Assembly: GCF_047275745.1 (NCBI RefSeq)
Contig: NZ_JBKQWU010000008.1
Span: 1-64,000 of the forward strand
Source of the DNA: Amaricoccus sp047275745
GTDB taxonomy: Bacteria > Pseudomonadota > Alphaproteobacteria > Rhodobacterales > Rhodobacteraceae
Direction of reading: 5' to 3'
Length of the DNA stretch: 64,000 nt
The notes beneath the pieces are model-generated. The model ran no database searches. It saw nothing but the letters and a program-made list of their open reading frames with translations, and was not told the DNA's origin. The translations under genes and the position numbers were made by a program. Below, one piece after another: positions 1-8,886 of this stretch; the stretch's first letter is position 1, and the number at the start of each line of letters is the position of its first letter.

Positions 1-36
1 TGAGGGACGCCGGTTCGACACCCCCGTTGAACATGA

Positions 37-72
37 AACCGCCGGCGGCCCGATGGCCCCGGCGGTTTTTTC
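37..72 (+). terminator. Rho-independent terminator of an upstream transcript
   Basis: Nine-base arms AACCGCCGG (37-45) and CCGGCGGTT (59-67) pair perfectly, an inner GGCC/GGCC pair lengthens the stem, and a T-run follows on the plus strand. The transcript it ends starts before the window. Bases 1-36 hold a GGTTCGA motif like a tRNA T-loop, but the flanking stem does not pair well, so I do not call an RNA gene. Confidence 0.8.
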
Positions 73-117
73 TTGCCTACGCCCCGGCCCGGCGATCACC
101 GGGCCGGGCCGCGGACG

Positions 118-1542
118 TCAGTCGCGCTGCCAGATGGATCGGTCGATCCCCTTCAGCTCCGGCATCTCGCTCGCATCGAAGGTCGGCTCCTCGCCCCGCG
201 CGCGCTTGGCGAAATAGTCGCGCGTCAGCTTCACCACCGTGCCGGAGAGCGCCACGATCGCGATGAGGTTGATCGTCGCCATCAGCCCCATGCTGGCATC
301 CGCGGTGTTGAAGACCGTCGCGACCGCCTGCAGGGCGCCCCAGACCACCATCAGCAGCACGAGGCAGCGCAGCACCAGAAGCCCCGTCGTGCTCCCGAGC
401 CCGAGGAAGGCCATCGCCATCTCCGAGTAGGAATAATTGCCGATGATCGAGGTGAAGGCGAAGAAGAAGATCGCAATCGCGATGAAGTAGGGGCCGAAGG
501 CGCCGACATGCTCCTGAAGCGCGCTCTGCGTGAGCTGCGTTCCGGTCAGTTCGCCGCCCGGAACATAGGCCCCCGAGAGCAGGATCATGAGCGCGGTGCA
601 GGAGCAGATCACCAGCGTGTCGATGAAGACGCCGAGCGCCTGCACCAGCCCCTGGCTCGACGGGTGATGCGGCACGGGCGTCGCCGCGGCGGCGATATTG
701 GGCGCCGAGCCCATGCCGGCCTCGTTCGAGAACAGCCCGCGCTTCACGCCGTTCAGCATCGCCGCCGCGACCCCGCCCGCGACCCCGCCGCCGACCTCGG
801 CGAAGCCGAAGGCGCTCGCGACGATATGGCCGAGCATGCCCGGAACCTCGGTGATGTTGGTGACGACGACATAGAGCGCGACCAAGAGGTAGATACCGGC
901 CATGAAGGGCACGACATATTCCGCCACGGTCGCGATCGTGCGGATGCCGCCGAAGATCACGAAGGCCGTCAGAAAGGCGAGGACGAGCCCGGTGGCGATC
1001 TTCGGCACGCCAAAGGCGCCGACCATCGCGTCGGCGATGGAATTCGCCTGCACCGCGTTGAAGACGAGGCCGAAGGAGATGATGAGGCAGACCGAGAAGA
1101 CGCCGCCGAGCCAGGGTAGGCCGAGGCCGCGCGCGATATAGAAGGCGGGCCCTCCGCGGTAGACCGCCGAGTCGGTCGAGCTGTCATGGACCTTGTAGAG
1201 CTGCGCGAGTGTGGACTCGGAATAGGCGGTCGCCATGCCGACGAGGGCGACCAGCCACATCCAGAAGATCGCCCCCGGACCGCCGAGGTTCAGCGCCACC
1301 GCGACCCCGGCGATATTGCCCGTCCCGACCCGGCTTGCGAGCGAGGTGCAGAGCGCCTGGAAGGGCGAGATGCCCTCCTTGTCCGTCTTCGGCGCGGCGA
1401 GCACCACGCGGAACATCTCGCCGAACCGCAGGATCTGCTGGAAGCGAAGCCGGATGGTGAAATAGACGCCGACGGCCAGGAGGCCGTAGATCAGCACATA
1501 TCCCCAGAAGATGGTGTTCAGGAAATCGACTATCGCATTCAC
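118..1542 (-). CDS. Alanine/glycine:cation symporter family protein (AGCS)
   Basis: 474-residue polytopic inner-membrane protein of the AGCS (AlsT/DagA) family, which takes up alanine or glycine with sodium or protons. The N-terminus begins with a hydrophobic segment, followed by many membrane spans. The family-typical conserved stretch rich in Gly, Ser and Asn (SLASRVGTGNIAGVAVAL) lies near residues 65-85, and a second one (NGVKRGLFSNEAGMGSAPN) near 265-285. Length matches the family. It is a single gene on the minus strand, divergent from the hydroxybutyryl-CoA dehydrogenase gene. The exact substrate cannot be read from sequence. Confidence 0.93.
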   Translation of the reverse strand: MNAIVDFLNTIFWGYVLIYGLLAVGVYFTIRLRFQQILRFGEMFRVVLAAPKTDKEGISPFQALCTSLASRVGTGNIAGVAVALNLGGPGAIFWMWLVALVGMATAYSESTLAQLYKVHDSSTDSAVYRGGPAFYIARGLGLPWLGGVFSVCLIISFGLVFNAVQANSIADAMVGAFGVPKIATGLVLAFLTAFVIFGGIRTIATVAEYVVPFMAGIYLLVALYVVVTNITEVPGMLGHIVASAFGFAEVGGGVAGGVAAAMLNGVKRGLFSNEAGMGSAPNIAAAATPVPHHPSSQGLVQALGVFIDTLVICSCTALMILLSGAYVPGGELTGTQLTQSALQEHVGAFGPYFIAIAIFFFAFTSIIGNYSYSEMAMAFLGLGSTTGLLVLRCLVLLMVVWGALQAVATVFNTADASMGLMATINLIAIVALSGTVVKLTRDYFAKRARGEEPTFDASEMPELKGIDRSIWQRD

Positions 1543-1703
1543 ACTGTGTCTCCTTGCTCCCCGTATCTCCCATCAACGCACGCGAACGTGATTATGTCCA
1601 TCACCGAGCGTGACCCCCGCCGCGGCCCGCCGCAATCCCTTGCGCCGGGTCGCATCGCTGTCCTATTGTCGCAGGGGGCCAGCGCATCGAGGAAGCCGAA
1701 GCC

Positions 1704-2579
1704 ATGGAAATCAAACGGGTTGGCATCATCGGCGCGGGCCAGATGGGCAACGGGATCGCCCATGTCTTCGCCCTCGCGGGCTATGACATCCTCCTGAACG
1801 ACGTCTCGAAGGAGGCGCTCGAGGCGGCGCCGGGGATCATCGCCGACAACATGGACCGCCAGGTCGCCCGCGGGAAGATCACCGAGGAGGAGCGCGACAG
1901 GGCGATCGGCCGGATCGAACTCGCGCCCGAGATCGCAAGCCTCGGCCCGACCGATCTCATCGTCGAGGCGGCGACCGAGCGGGAGGAACTGAAGCACAAG
2001 ATCTTCGCGAGCATTCAGCCCTATCTCGCCGATCACACGATCCTGACCTCGAACACGTCCTCGATCTCGATCACGCGGCTGGCGAGCGGCACCGATCGGC
2101 CGGAGCGGTTCATGGGGCTCCATTTCATGAACCCGGTACCGATCATGCAACTGGTCGAACTGATCCGCGGCATCGCGACCGACGAGCCGACCTACAATGT
2201 CATGACCGGGGTGGTGACGCGGATCGGCAAGACCTATTCGAGCGCCGAGGACTTCCCGGCCTTCATCGTCAACCGCATCCTGGTGCCGATGATCAACGAG
2301 GCGGTCTATACGCTCTACGAAGGCGTCGGCACGGTGGCGAGCATCGACACCTCGATGAAGCTTGGCGCGAACCACCCGATGGGTCCGCTGGAACTCGGCG
2401 ATTTCATCGGTCTCGACACCTGTCTCGCGATCATGAACGTGCTGCATGAGGGGCTCGCGGATACGAAGTACCGGCCCTGCCCGCTGCTGGTGAAATACGT
2501 CGAGGCGGGATGGCTCGGGCGCAAGACGCAGCGCGGGTTCTACGACTACCGGAGCGGCACGCCGGTTCCGACCCGCTGA
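1704..2579 (+). CDS. 3-hydroxybutyryl-CoA dehydrogenase
   Basis: 291-residue cytosolic NAD(P)-dependent dehydrogenase converting 3-hydroxybutyryl-CoA and acetoacetyl-CoA. An N-terminal Rossmann fold starts with GAGQMGNGIAHVFALAGY (about residues 8-25) and is followed by an acidic residue at the end of strand 2. The HFMNPVPIMQLVE stretch near residues 137-150 carries the catalytic His and conserved Asn. The C-terminal PF00725 domain has GFIVNR-like and NHPMGPLELGDFIGLD motifs. Length is normal for the short HbdA/PaaH type. It stands alone between divergent and convergent neighbours. Likely used in PHB or acetoacetyl-CoA turnover, or phenylacetate degradation. Confidence 0.93.
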   Translation: MEIKRVGIIGAGQMGNGIAHVFALAGYDILLNDVSKEALEAAPGIIADNMDRQVARGKITEEERDRAIGRIELAPEIASLGPTDLIVEAATEREELKHKIFASIQPYLADHTILTSNTSSISITRLASGTDRPERFMGLHFMNPVPIMQLVELIRGIATDEPTYNVMTGVVTRIGKTYSSAEDFPAFIVNRILVPMINEAVYTLYEGVGTVASIDTSMKLGANHPMGPLELGDFIGLDTCLAIMNVLHEGLADTKYRPCPLLVKYVEAGWLGRKTQRGFYDYRSGTPVPTR

Positions 2580-2612
2580 CGGCCGGGGCGCGCGGGTGTC
2601 AGGCGCGCGGTC

Positions 2613-3128
2613 CTAGACCGTCACAGACAGGGTCCGGCCGAAGCCGAGCCGTGTGTCCCATCCCTGATGCGCGCCGAGTATGCCGCAGACCGCGCGTGCG
2701 ACGCCGCCATGTGTGACCCAGAGCGCGGGCCCCTCCCCGGTCGCCGCGTCGCGGAGCGCGGCGGCGACCCGGTTCCGCACCTCGGCCACGGTCTCGCCAC
2801 CATGCGGGCGCGCATGTTCGAAGTCCGCCGCCCAGGCGTCCAGTTCCGCGCGGTTGATCTCGGCCCAGGGCCGCGATTCCCAGCCGCCGAAATCCATCTC
2901 GGAGAGCCTCGGATCGACGCGCGGCCTCACCCCCCGCTCCGCGCCGAGCCGATCCGCGAGCAGCCGGCAGCGGCTGAGCGGGCTGGTGGCGAGTCTGGCG
3001 AAGGGTGGGACCGGGGCCGGGAGCCGCGCGGGATCTTCGAGGCCGGGCCTGAGATCGATGTCGGTCCGACCATAGCAGACATCCGGCGCGATGGCCGGAA
3101 CCGGGTGCCGGAGCAGGATCAGCTCCAC
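2613..3128 (-). CDS. cobC: Histidine phosphatase family protein (CobC-like alpha-ribazole phosphatase)
   Basis: 171-residue phosphoglycerate-mutase-like phosphatase. The RHP motif (residues 7-9, catalytic His) stands where RHG is usual, and VTHGG near residue 138 supplies the second His. CobC removes the phosphate of alpha-ribazole or adenosylcobalamin phosphate at the end of B12 assembly. A GTG at 3128 gives a protein starting VELILLRHP; it overlaps the cobS stop by ten bases, and no ATG fits. Being third after cobT and cobS supports the B12 role over a general phosphatase. Confidence 0.8.
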   Translation of the reverse strand: MELILLRHPVPAIAPDVCYGRTDIDLRPGLEDPARLPAPVPPFARLATSPLSRCRLLADRLGAERGVRPRVDPRLSEMDFGGWESRPWAEINRAELDAWAADFEHARPHGGETVAEVRNRVAAALRDAATGEGPALWVTHGGVARAVCGILGAHQGWDTRLGFGRTLSVTV

Positions 3129-3892
3129 CCGAGCAGTCCGAGATAGAAGCCGAGTTCGCCGGTCTGCTGCGTCGCGCCGAGGCAGTCGCCGGTGTAGCCG
3201 CCGAGGCGCCGGCCGTACCAGAGCCGCGTCAGGACATGGGCGAGCGCGAGGCCGAGGACCCCCGCCAGCGCGGCGGCGGGCGCGGCGAGGAGGAGCGCGG
3301 CCACGGGCAGCGCGGCGATCCCGATCGCGACCGCGACGCCCCGCCCTCCGGTTCCGCCCGCGAGGCTGCCCGCCGCGCCCGCGGAGCGCGCGTAGGTCCC
3401 CCCCGCCATCGCGACGACCATCGAGGCCCGGCTCGCCGCATGGCCCGCGATCAGGCCGAGCGGAACGAGCACCGGGGGCAACCCAGCGAGACTCTGCCAT
3501 TTCGCCAGCAGCATGAGCGAGAGCCCGGCGACCCCGTAGGTTCCGAGCCGGCTGTCGCGCATGATCTCGAGCGCGCGTTCCCGCGTCGCGCCGCCGCCGA
3601 GCCCGTCGCAGACATCGGCGAATCCGTCTTCATGCAGGCAGCCGGTGACGAGCATCGCGACGGCCACCGCCGCCAGCGCCGCCAGATCCGGCGGGAAACG
3701 CAGCGCGGCGAGTCCATGGGCCGCCGCCGCCAGGGCGCCGACGATGAGGCCGACCGCGGGGAACCAGCGCGCCGCCGAAGCCATGCGCGCCGGGTCCCAG
3801 CGCGCGGGAACCGGGAGCCGGGTCAGGAACTGGCAGGCGAGCAGGAAGGATGTCCATTCCTCCGCGACCCGCCCGGCCGCGAACCGGCGCAT
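3119..3892 (-). CDS. cobS: Adenosylcobinamide-GDP ribazoletransferase
   Basis: 257-residue inner-membrane CobS (CobV) enzyme that joins adenosylcobinamide-GDP to alpha-ribazole (phosphate). It shows the N-terminal LLACQFLTRLPVP signature (about residues 17-29), the acidic HEDGFADVCDGLGGG metal-binding motif near 90-105, and about six to seven hydrophobic segments rich in Ala, Gly and Leu. The C-terminus carries the family pattern GYTGDCLGATQQ. It lies three bases after cobT and overlaps the cobC-like gene, so the three genes are surely co-transcribed. Corrin-ring and CobU/CobP genes are not in the window. Confidence 0.95.
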   Translation of the reverse strand: MRRFAAGRVAEEWTSFLLACQFLTRLPVPARWDPARMASAARWFPAVGLIVGALAAAAHGLAALRFPPDLAALAAVAVAMLVTGCLHEDGFADVCDGLGGGATRERALEIMRDSRLGTYGVAGLSLMLLAKWQSLAGLPPVLVPLGLIAGHAASRASMVVAMAGGTYARSAGAAGSLAGGTGGRGVAVAIGIAALPVAALLLAAPAAALAGVLGLALAHVLTRLWYGRRLGGYTGDCLGATQQTGELGFYLGLLGWS

Positions 3893-3895
3893 GGA

Positions 3896-4915
3896 TCAGA
3901 CGCGGCCGCTGACGCCGGCGCTCTCGAAGCTTGCCATGTCGCGGAGCACGGCGGCGGCGGCCTTCACGAGCGGCCAGGCGAGAAGCGCGCCGGTGCCTTC
4001 GCCGAGCCGCATGTCGAGCGCGAGGAGCGGCCGCGCCGCCATCCGCTCCAGGAGCGCGCGATGCCCCGCCTCGGCGGAGACATGCGAGAAGATCATGGCG
4101 CGCCGCGCCTCCGGATCGATCCGCTCCGCCACCAGCGCGGCGGATGTCGCGATGAAACCATCTACGAGGACCAGCTTGCCCGCCGCGGCGGCGCCGAGCA
4201 TGGCGCCCGTCATCATGGCGATCTCGAATCCGCCGAACTGGCGCAAGGTTTCCTCGGGCGATGCGAGCGCGCCGACGCGCGCATTCGCGCGGGCGAGGAT
4301 GGCTGCCTTGCGCGCGACGCCCTCGGCGTCGAGGCCGGTGCCCCGCCCCACCAGGCCGTCGAGCGAAATGCCGGCCAGCCGATGGGCGAGCATGGTCGCG
4401 GCCGAGGTGTTGCCGATCCCCATCTCGCCGAAGGCGACCGCTTCGCCGGACGAGCGCGCGCCGATCTCGCGGCCGTGGCCGAGCGCGGTCGCGCATTGCT
4501 CGGCCGTCATCGCGGCTTCGCCGAGGAAGGAGCGCGTGCCGGGTCCGATCCGCCGCGAGACGAGCCTCGGGTCCTCCATCGCTTCGCCCGCGACGCCCGC
4601 GTCGACCACCTGCACCGCGATCCCGAGGCTCGCCGCGATGACGGTCGCCGCCGCGCCGCCGGCGAGGAAATTCGCCACCATCTGCCGCGTCACCGCCTGC
4701 GGGAAGGCCGAAACGTCCTCCGCCGCGATGCCGTGATCGGCCGCGAAGATCGTCAGCGCGCAGTTTTCGACCCGCGGTCTCAGGGTGCCGAGCGTCACGC
4801 CGATCTGGGCCGCGACCTCCTCGACCCGGCCGAGCGAGCCGACGGGTTTGGTCTTGTTGTCGATCGCCCGCCAGACGTCCGCCTCGATATCGGTTGTCAC
4901 CGCGTTCTCAGCCAT
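3896..4915 (-). CDS. cobT: Nicotinate-nucleotide--dimethylbenzimidazole phosphoribosyltransferase
   Basis: 339-residue CobT (CobU in the Pseudomonas scheme) that makes alpha-ribazole phosphate from dimethylbenzimidazole and nicotinate mononucleotide. Family landmarks: NKTKPVGSLGRVE near residues 18-31, FAADHGIAAEDVSAFPQ near 58-74, GEMGIGNTSAATM around 160-175, and the catalytic Glu in LGEGTGALLAWP near the C-terminus. The ATG at 4915 is preferred; upstream codons in frame are Arg/Pro-rich and unlike the family. First gene of a cobT-cobS-cobC operon. I saw no cobalamin riboswitch in the 130 bases before it. Confidence 0.95.
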   Translation of the reverse strand: MAENAVTTDIEADVWRAIDNKTKPVGSLGRVEEVAAQIGVTLGTLRPRVENCALTIFAADHGIAAEDVSAFPQAVTRQMVANFLAGGAAATVIAASLGIAVQVVDAGVAGEAMEDPRLVSRRIGPGTRSFLGEAAMTAEQCATALGHGREIGARSSGEAVAFGEMGIGNTSAATMLAHRLAGISLDGLVGRGTGLDAEGVARKAAILARANARVGALASPEETLRQFGGFEIAMMTGAMLGAAAAGKLVLVDGFIATSAALVAERIDPEARRAMIFSHVSAEAGHRALLERMAARPLLALDMRLGEGTGALLAWPLVKAAAAVLRDMASFESAGVSGRV

Positions 4916-4999
4916 GTGCTCGGCCCGCTTGTTGGGAATGCTTGTCTGGAGAAATCCGGGAGGGCGCCAGCGCGCCGGAGGTCCCCGGGGGAAGCTGGG

Positions 5000-5036
5000 G
5001 GTGGCTCGCCCGCGCCATCGAGGCCGGGGAGCCACC
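5000..5036 (-). terminator. Stem-loop downstream of the HU gene
   Basis: GGTGGCTC (5000-5007) and GAGCCACC (5029-5036) form a perfect eight-base stem just past the HU stop codon on the minus strand. No U-tract follows, so it may be a weak or Rho-assisted end, or a transcript stabiliser before cobT. Confidence 0.4.
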
Positions 5037-5045
5037 GCCGCGTGA

Positions 5046-5336
5046 TCAGGCGTTGATCACGTCCTTGAGCTGCTTGGCGATCGTCACCTTGGCGACGCGA
5101 TCGGCCGGTTTCTGCATCTGCTCCCCGGTCGCGGGATTGCGCACGGTGCGCTCGGGACGGGCCCGGCAGGCGAACTTGCCGAGGCCGGGCAGGTTGACGG
5201 CGCCGCCCGCGGCGACCTCCCGCGTCACGATCTCGGTCAAGGCTTCCAGCGCGCGGTTGGCGCTCGCCTTGTCGAGATCCGCGCTCTCCGCGAGGGCGGA
5301 GACCAGCGCCGTCTTTGTCATCGGTTTTTGTGTCAT
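5046..5336 (-). CDS. HU family DNA-binding protein
   Basis: 96-residue histone-like nucleoid protein. It has the N-terminal helix pair (TKTALVSALAESADLDKASA), the beta-arm region with PGLGKF near residue 50 and RPERTVRNPATGEQ with the DNA-intercalating Pro in the arm tip, and a short C-terminal helix. The ATG at 5336 is chosen because AGGAAAG lies seven bases upstream; a second ATG at 5321 would give a 91-residue form. Monocistronic between amn and cobT. It could also be an IHF-like relative, but it lacks the long IHF-specific extensions. Confidence 0.93.
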   Translation of the reverse strand: MTQKPMTKTALVSALAESADLDKASANRALEALTEIVTREVAAGGAVNLPGLGKFACRARPERTVRNPATGEQMQKPADRVAKVTIAKQLKDVINA

Positions 5337-5478
5337 GTTTCTTTCCTGTCCAACTCGTTCCCGTAACCGTTTTCTCAAGGTGCCGGGCACTTAAGCCCGA
5401 GGCTCCGGGAAACTCAATCGTGGATTGACCGTTTTCGTTCCCTGTGAGCCGCGGCTATGGCGGGATCACGCGCATACC

Positions 5479-6969
5479 TCAGAGGAATGCCGTTTCGTGG
5501 AAGCTGCGCAACTTCCTGGAATGCATCTTCTCCAGCGGCATTTCGCGCAAGGCCTCCATCGCTCGGATGCCGATATCGAGATGCTGCGCGACCTGGCGCT
5601 TGTAGAAGGCCGTCGCCATGCCCGGCAGCTTGAGCTCACCATGCAGCGGCTTGTCCGAGACGCAAAGCAGCGTGCCGTAGGGCACGCGGAAGCGGAATCC
5701 GTTCGCCGCGATCGTCGCACTTTCCATATCGAGCGCGATGGCCCGCGCCTGGCTGAGCCGGGCGACTGGGCCGGACTGGTCGCGCAGCTCCCAGTTCCGG
5801 TTGTCGATCGTTGCCACGGTGCCAGTTCGCATGATCTTCTTGAGATCATAGCCTTCGAGCCCCGTCACCGAGGCCACCGCCTCTTCCAGCGCGACCTGCA
5901 CCTCGGCGAGCGCCGGGATCGGCACCCAGATCGGCAGGTCGTCGTCGAGCACATGGTCCTCCCGCATATAGGCATGTGCGAGCACATAGTCGCCCAGCGA
6001 TTGGGAGTTCCGCAGGCCCGCGCAATGGCCGAGCATAAGCCAGACATGCGGCCGGAGCACCGCGATATGGTCGGTGATCGTCTTCGCATTCGACGGGCCG
6101 ACCCCGATGTTGACCAGCGATATGCCCGACTGGTTCTCCCGCGTCAGATGATAGCTCGGCATCTGCGGCATCTTCGCCGGCGCGCCGGGCGGCCGCTCAC
6201 CGGGCGCGGTCACGACATTGCCGGGGCCGACGAAACCGTCGTAGCCCGAGTTGGGATCGGCCAGCATCCGCGCGCCGAATTCGACGAACTCATCCACGTA
6301 GAACTGGTAGTTGGTGAAGAGCACGTGGTTCTGGAAATGCTCGGGCGATGTCGCGGTGTAATGCGCGAGCCGGGCGAGCGAATAGTCGATCCGCTGCGCG
6401 GTGAAGGGCGCGAGCGGCCGCGCGCCTTCGAGCGACGCCAGCGCGTCGCCGTTCACGATCCGGTCGTCGGTCACGCCGAGGTCTGGCACGTCGAAGAGAT
6501 CGCGCAGCGGCCGGCGCAGGGTTTCGGCGATCGCCCCCTCGACATGGGCATTCTCGCCCATCGCGAAATGCAGCGGAATCGCGGTGTCGGAGGTGGCGAT
6601 GCGGACAGGCATCCCGTGATTCTGGATCAGGAGGCCGATCTGCTGGGTCAGGTAGCCCTTGAAGAGGTCCGGCCGGGTGATCGTCGTCGCATAGGTGCCC
6701 GGCTCCGCCACATGGCCGAAGCTCAGGCGGCTGTCCACCTTGGCGAAACTGCCGGTGGTGACACTGAGCTCCGGATAGAAGGCGCGGTAGCGGCCCGCCG
6801 GCGGCTCCCCCTGCATCACGGCGGTGAAATTCTCGCGCAGGAAGGCGGTCGCTGCCTCGTAGCGGCGCGTGAGATCGGCGACCGCCTCGGCGGCGTCGTT
6901 GAACAGGCGGTCTTCCTCGGTCTCCGGGGTGACGACCGGAAGCTCCGCCAGAGGGCCCTGATGCCGCAA
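5479..6969 (-). CDS. amn: AMP nucleosidase
   Basis: 496-residue cytosolic enzyme that splits AMP into adenine and ribose 5-phosphate, linking adenylate level to purine salvage. An N-terminal AMP nucleosidase-specific domain (about residues 10-190, with RPDLFKGYLTQQIGLLIQNH) precedes a nucleoside-phosphorylase fold (about 255-490) with LMLGHCAGLRNSQSLGDYVL and the DMESATIAANGFRFRVPYG motif, whose Asp/Glu/Ser pattern is typical of the superfamily. Length agrees with E. coli Amn (484). Monocistronic, between the HU gene and the amtB terminators. Confidence 0.95.
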   Translation of the reverse strand: MRHQGPLAELPVVTPETEEDRLFNDAAEAVADLTRRYEAATAFLRENFTAVMQGEPPAGRYRAFYPELSVTTGSFAKVDSRLSFGHVAEPGTYATTITRPDLFKGYLTQQIGLLIQNHGMPVRIATSDTAIPLHFAMGENAHVEGAIAETLRRPLRDLFDVPDLGVTDDRIVNGDALASLEGARPLAPFTAQRIDYSLARLAHYTATSPEHFQNHVLFTNYQFYVDEFVEFGARMLADPNSGYDGFVGPGNVVTAPGERPPGAPAKMPQMPSYHLTRENQSGISLVNIGVGPSNAKTITDHIAVLRPHVWLMLGHCAGLRNSQSLGDYVLAHAYMREDHVLDDDLPIWVPIPALAEVQVALEEAVASVTGLEGYDLKKIMRTGTVATIDNRNWELRDQSGPVARLSQARAIALDMESATIAANGFRFRVPYGTLLCVSDKPLHGELKLPGMATAFYKRQVAQHLDIGIRAMEALREMPLEKMHSRKLRSFHETAFL

Positions 6970-7053
6970 GCCGTGTTCCTTTCACGATGCCCGGGCGCTC
7001 TGGCCCGCCGGCGGGAGAGTCGGTCGCCCGGCGCCGTTCGGCAAGAGAAAACA

Positions 7054-7083
7054 CGCCCCCCGCGGCAACGGTGACCGGGGGCG
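7054..7083 (-). terminator. Second, distal terminator after amtB
   Basis: Arms CGCCCCC (7054-7060) and GGGGGCG (7077-7083) form a stem. Read on the minus strand it is followed by GTGTTTTCTC. It lies just beyond the first amtB terminator. Confidence 0.55.
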
Positions 7084-7119
7084 CCCAAAAAAGTTGGCCC
7101 GGATCTGAAGATCCGGGCC
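7084..7119 (-). terminator. Rho-independent terminator of glnK-amtB
   Basis: An 11-base perfect stem, GGCCCGGATCT (7096-7106) with AGATCCGGGCC (7109-7119), is followed on the minus strand by AACTTTTTT. This is a textbook intrinsic terminator 57 bases past the amtB stop codon. Confidence 0.9.
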
Positions 7120-7175
7120 AGGTCCGGGCCGCCGGGTGGAGGCGGGCCCGCGGGTGTCCTTGTTCCGACCGCGCG

Positions 7176-8519
7176 TCAGTAGGAGTAGGCGCGCTCGCCA
7201 TGCTCCGCGAGGTCGAGACCCTCGTGCTCCTCCTCCGTGGTCACACGCAGGCCGACGAGCATGTCGACGAGCTTGTAGAGGATGAAGGAGACGACGCCGC
7301 ACCAGACGATGGTGATGAGCACGCCCTCGATCTGGACCCAGATCTGGGCGCCCATCGAATAGCCGTCGAGACCGGTGCCGCCGAGCGAAGGGCTGACCAG
7401 GATGCCGGTGCCGATCGAGCCGATGATGCCGCCGACGCCGTGGATGCCGAAGACATCGAGCGAGTCGTCGTAGCCGAGGGCGTTCTTCACCGTGGAGCAG
7501 AAGTAGAAGCAGACGATGGCAGCGAGGAAGCCGAGCACGATCGCGCCGACCGGCCCGATGAAGCCCGCGGCCGGGGTGACCGCGACGAGGCCGGAGACCG
7601 CGCCCGAGACCGCGCCGAGCAGCGACGGATGGTCCTTGGTCGTCCATTCGATGAAGAGCCAGCCCAGCGCGGCGCCCGCGGTGGCGACGAAGGTGTTGAT
7701 CATCGCAAGCGTGGTGATGCCGTTCGCCTCCAGGTTGGAGCCGGCGTTGAAGCCGAACCAGCCGACCCAGAGCAGCGAGCCGCCGACCATGGTGAGCGTC
7801 AGCGAATGCGGCGTGTGCGGCTCGCGGCCGTAACCGGTGCGCGGACCGATGACCATGGCGCCGACCAGCGCCGCGACGCCCGCGTTGATGTGCACGACCG
7901 TGCCGCCGGCGAAATCGAGCGCGCCCCGGGTGAAGAGGAAGCCCTCGCCGTACCAGACCATATGCGCGATCGGCAGGTAGACGAGCGTCGCCCAGAGCAC
8001 GATGAAGAGCAGCACCGCCTTGAATTTCATGCGCTCGGCGAAACCGCCGACGATGAGCGCGGGGGTGATCGCGAAGAACGTCATCTGGAAGCTGATGAAC
8101 ACGTATTCCGGGATCACCACGCCGTCGGTGAAGGTCGCGACCGTCGAATCGGGCGTGACACCCGCCAGGAAGAGCCGGGAGAAGCCGCCGATGAAGGCAT
8201 CGAGGCTACCGCCGGGGTTGAGCGCGAGGCTGTAGCCGTAGACCACCCAGAGCACCATCATCATCGAGGTGATCACGAAGGTCTGCATCAGCACGGAGAG
8301 CATGTTCTTCGCGCGGACGAGGCCGCCGTAGAAGAGGGCGAGCCCCGGAACGATCATCAGCAGCACCAGGAGGCACGACGTCATCATCCAGGCGACGTCG
8401 CCCTTGTCCATCGTCGGCGCGACCTCGGTCACCGTCTCGGTCAGGGCCGGGTCCTGCGCCAGCGCGGCGCCCGCCGTCGCCAGAAGCGCGAGCGGAGAGA
8501 GCTTCAGCACATTTCTCAT
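7176..8519 (-). CDS. amtB: Ammonium transporter
   Basis: 447-residue Amt/MEP/Rh channel for ammonium uptake in the inner membrane. A cleavable signal peptide (MRNVLKLSPLALLATAGAALA) precedes about eleven spans. Family landmarks include DKGDVAWMMTSCLLVLLMIVPGLALFYGG split over the first span, HINAG with a pore His near residue 200, and DSLDVFGIHGVGGIIG with the second pore His near 345. Three ATGs lie close together; the one at 8519 is chosen because AGGA then sits five bases upstream. It follows glnK by 28 bases on the same strand, the usual glnK-amtB pair in which GlnK plugs the channel when nitrogen is plentiful. Confidence 0.95.
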   Translation of the reverse strand: MRNVLKLSPLALLATAGAALAQDPALTETVTEVAPTMDKGDVAWMMTSCLLVLLMIVPGLALFYGGLVRAKNMLSVLMQTFVITSMMMVLWVVYGYSLALNPGGSLDAFIGGFSRLFLAGVTPDSTVATFTDGVVIPEYVFISFQMTFFAITPALIVGGFAERMKFKAVLLFIVLWATLVYLPIAHMVWYGEGFLFTRGALDFAGGTVVHINAGVAALVGAMVIGPRTGYGREPHTPHSLTLTMVGGSLLWVGWFGFNAGSNLEANGITTLAMINTFVATAGAALGWLFIEWTTKDHPSLLGAVSGAVSGLVAVTPAAGFIGPVGAIVLGFLAAIVCFYFCSTVKNALGYDDSLDVFGIHGVGGIIGSIGTGILVSPSLGGTGLDGYSMGAQIWVQIEGVLITIVWCGVVSFILYKLVDMLVGLRVTTEEEHEGLDLAEHGERAYSY

Positions 8520-8547
8520 CATGTTCCTCATTGAATGGCGCCGTCGC

Positions 8548-8886
8548 TCAGAGCGCGTCATCGCCGGTTTCGCCCGTGCGGACCCGGTAGGCCTGAAGCA
8601 CGTCGACCACGAAGATCTTGCCGTCGCCGATCTTCCCGGTCTTCGCGGTGGTGGCGAGGGTCTCCACGACCCGCGGCACATCCGAATCCGAGACGACGAG
8701 TTCGAGCTTGATCTTCGGAACGAAGTTCACGACGTATTCGGCGCCGCGGTAGATCTCGGTATGCCCCGACTGCCGGCCGTAACCCTTCACCTCCGAGACC
8801 ATCAGGCCCTGGACGCCGATGCCGGTGAGCGCCTCGCGGACCTCCTCGAGCTTGAACGGCTTGATGACCGCTATGATCAGTTTCAT
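8548..8886 (-). CDS. glnK: P-II family nitrogen regulatory protein
   Basis: 112-residue signal-transduction trimer subunit sensing 2-oxoglutarate, ATP/ADP and glutamine. MKLIIAVIKPFKLEEVREAL is the conserved first strand and helix, the T-loop carries Tyr51 (in GAEYVVNF), the uridylylation site, and GKIGDGKIFV is the C-terminal family signature. AGGGGA lies a few bases before the ATG. Coupling to amtB argues for GlnK rather than GlnB. The upstream minus-strand DNA holds a possible sigma-54 promoter. Confidence 0.95.
   Translation of the reverse strand: MKLIIAVIKPFKLEEVREALTGIGVQGLMVSEVKGYGRQSGHTEIYRGAEYVVNFVPKIKLELVVSDSDVPRVVETLATTAKTGKIGDGKIFVVDVLQAYRVRTGETGDDAL

Noticed and set aside
1..30. 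tRNA gene ending at the window start
   Set aside because: The TTCGA loop is there, but two of the five T-stem pairs fail and no CCA or clear acceptor stem follows.
4916..5045. Cobalamin riboswitch before cobT
   Set aside because: I looked for a B12-box-like core upstream of cobT and found only a simple stem-loop after the HU gene.
3236..5056. 600-codon plus-strand frame over cobS and cobT
   Set aside because: Antisense shadow with runs of Arg, Gly and Glu; cobS and cobT on the other strand are clear.
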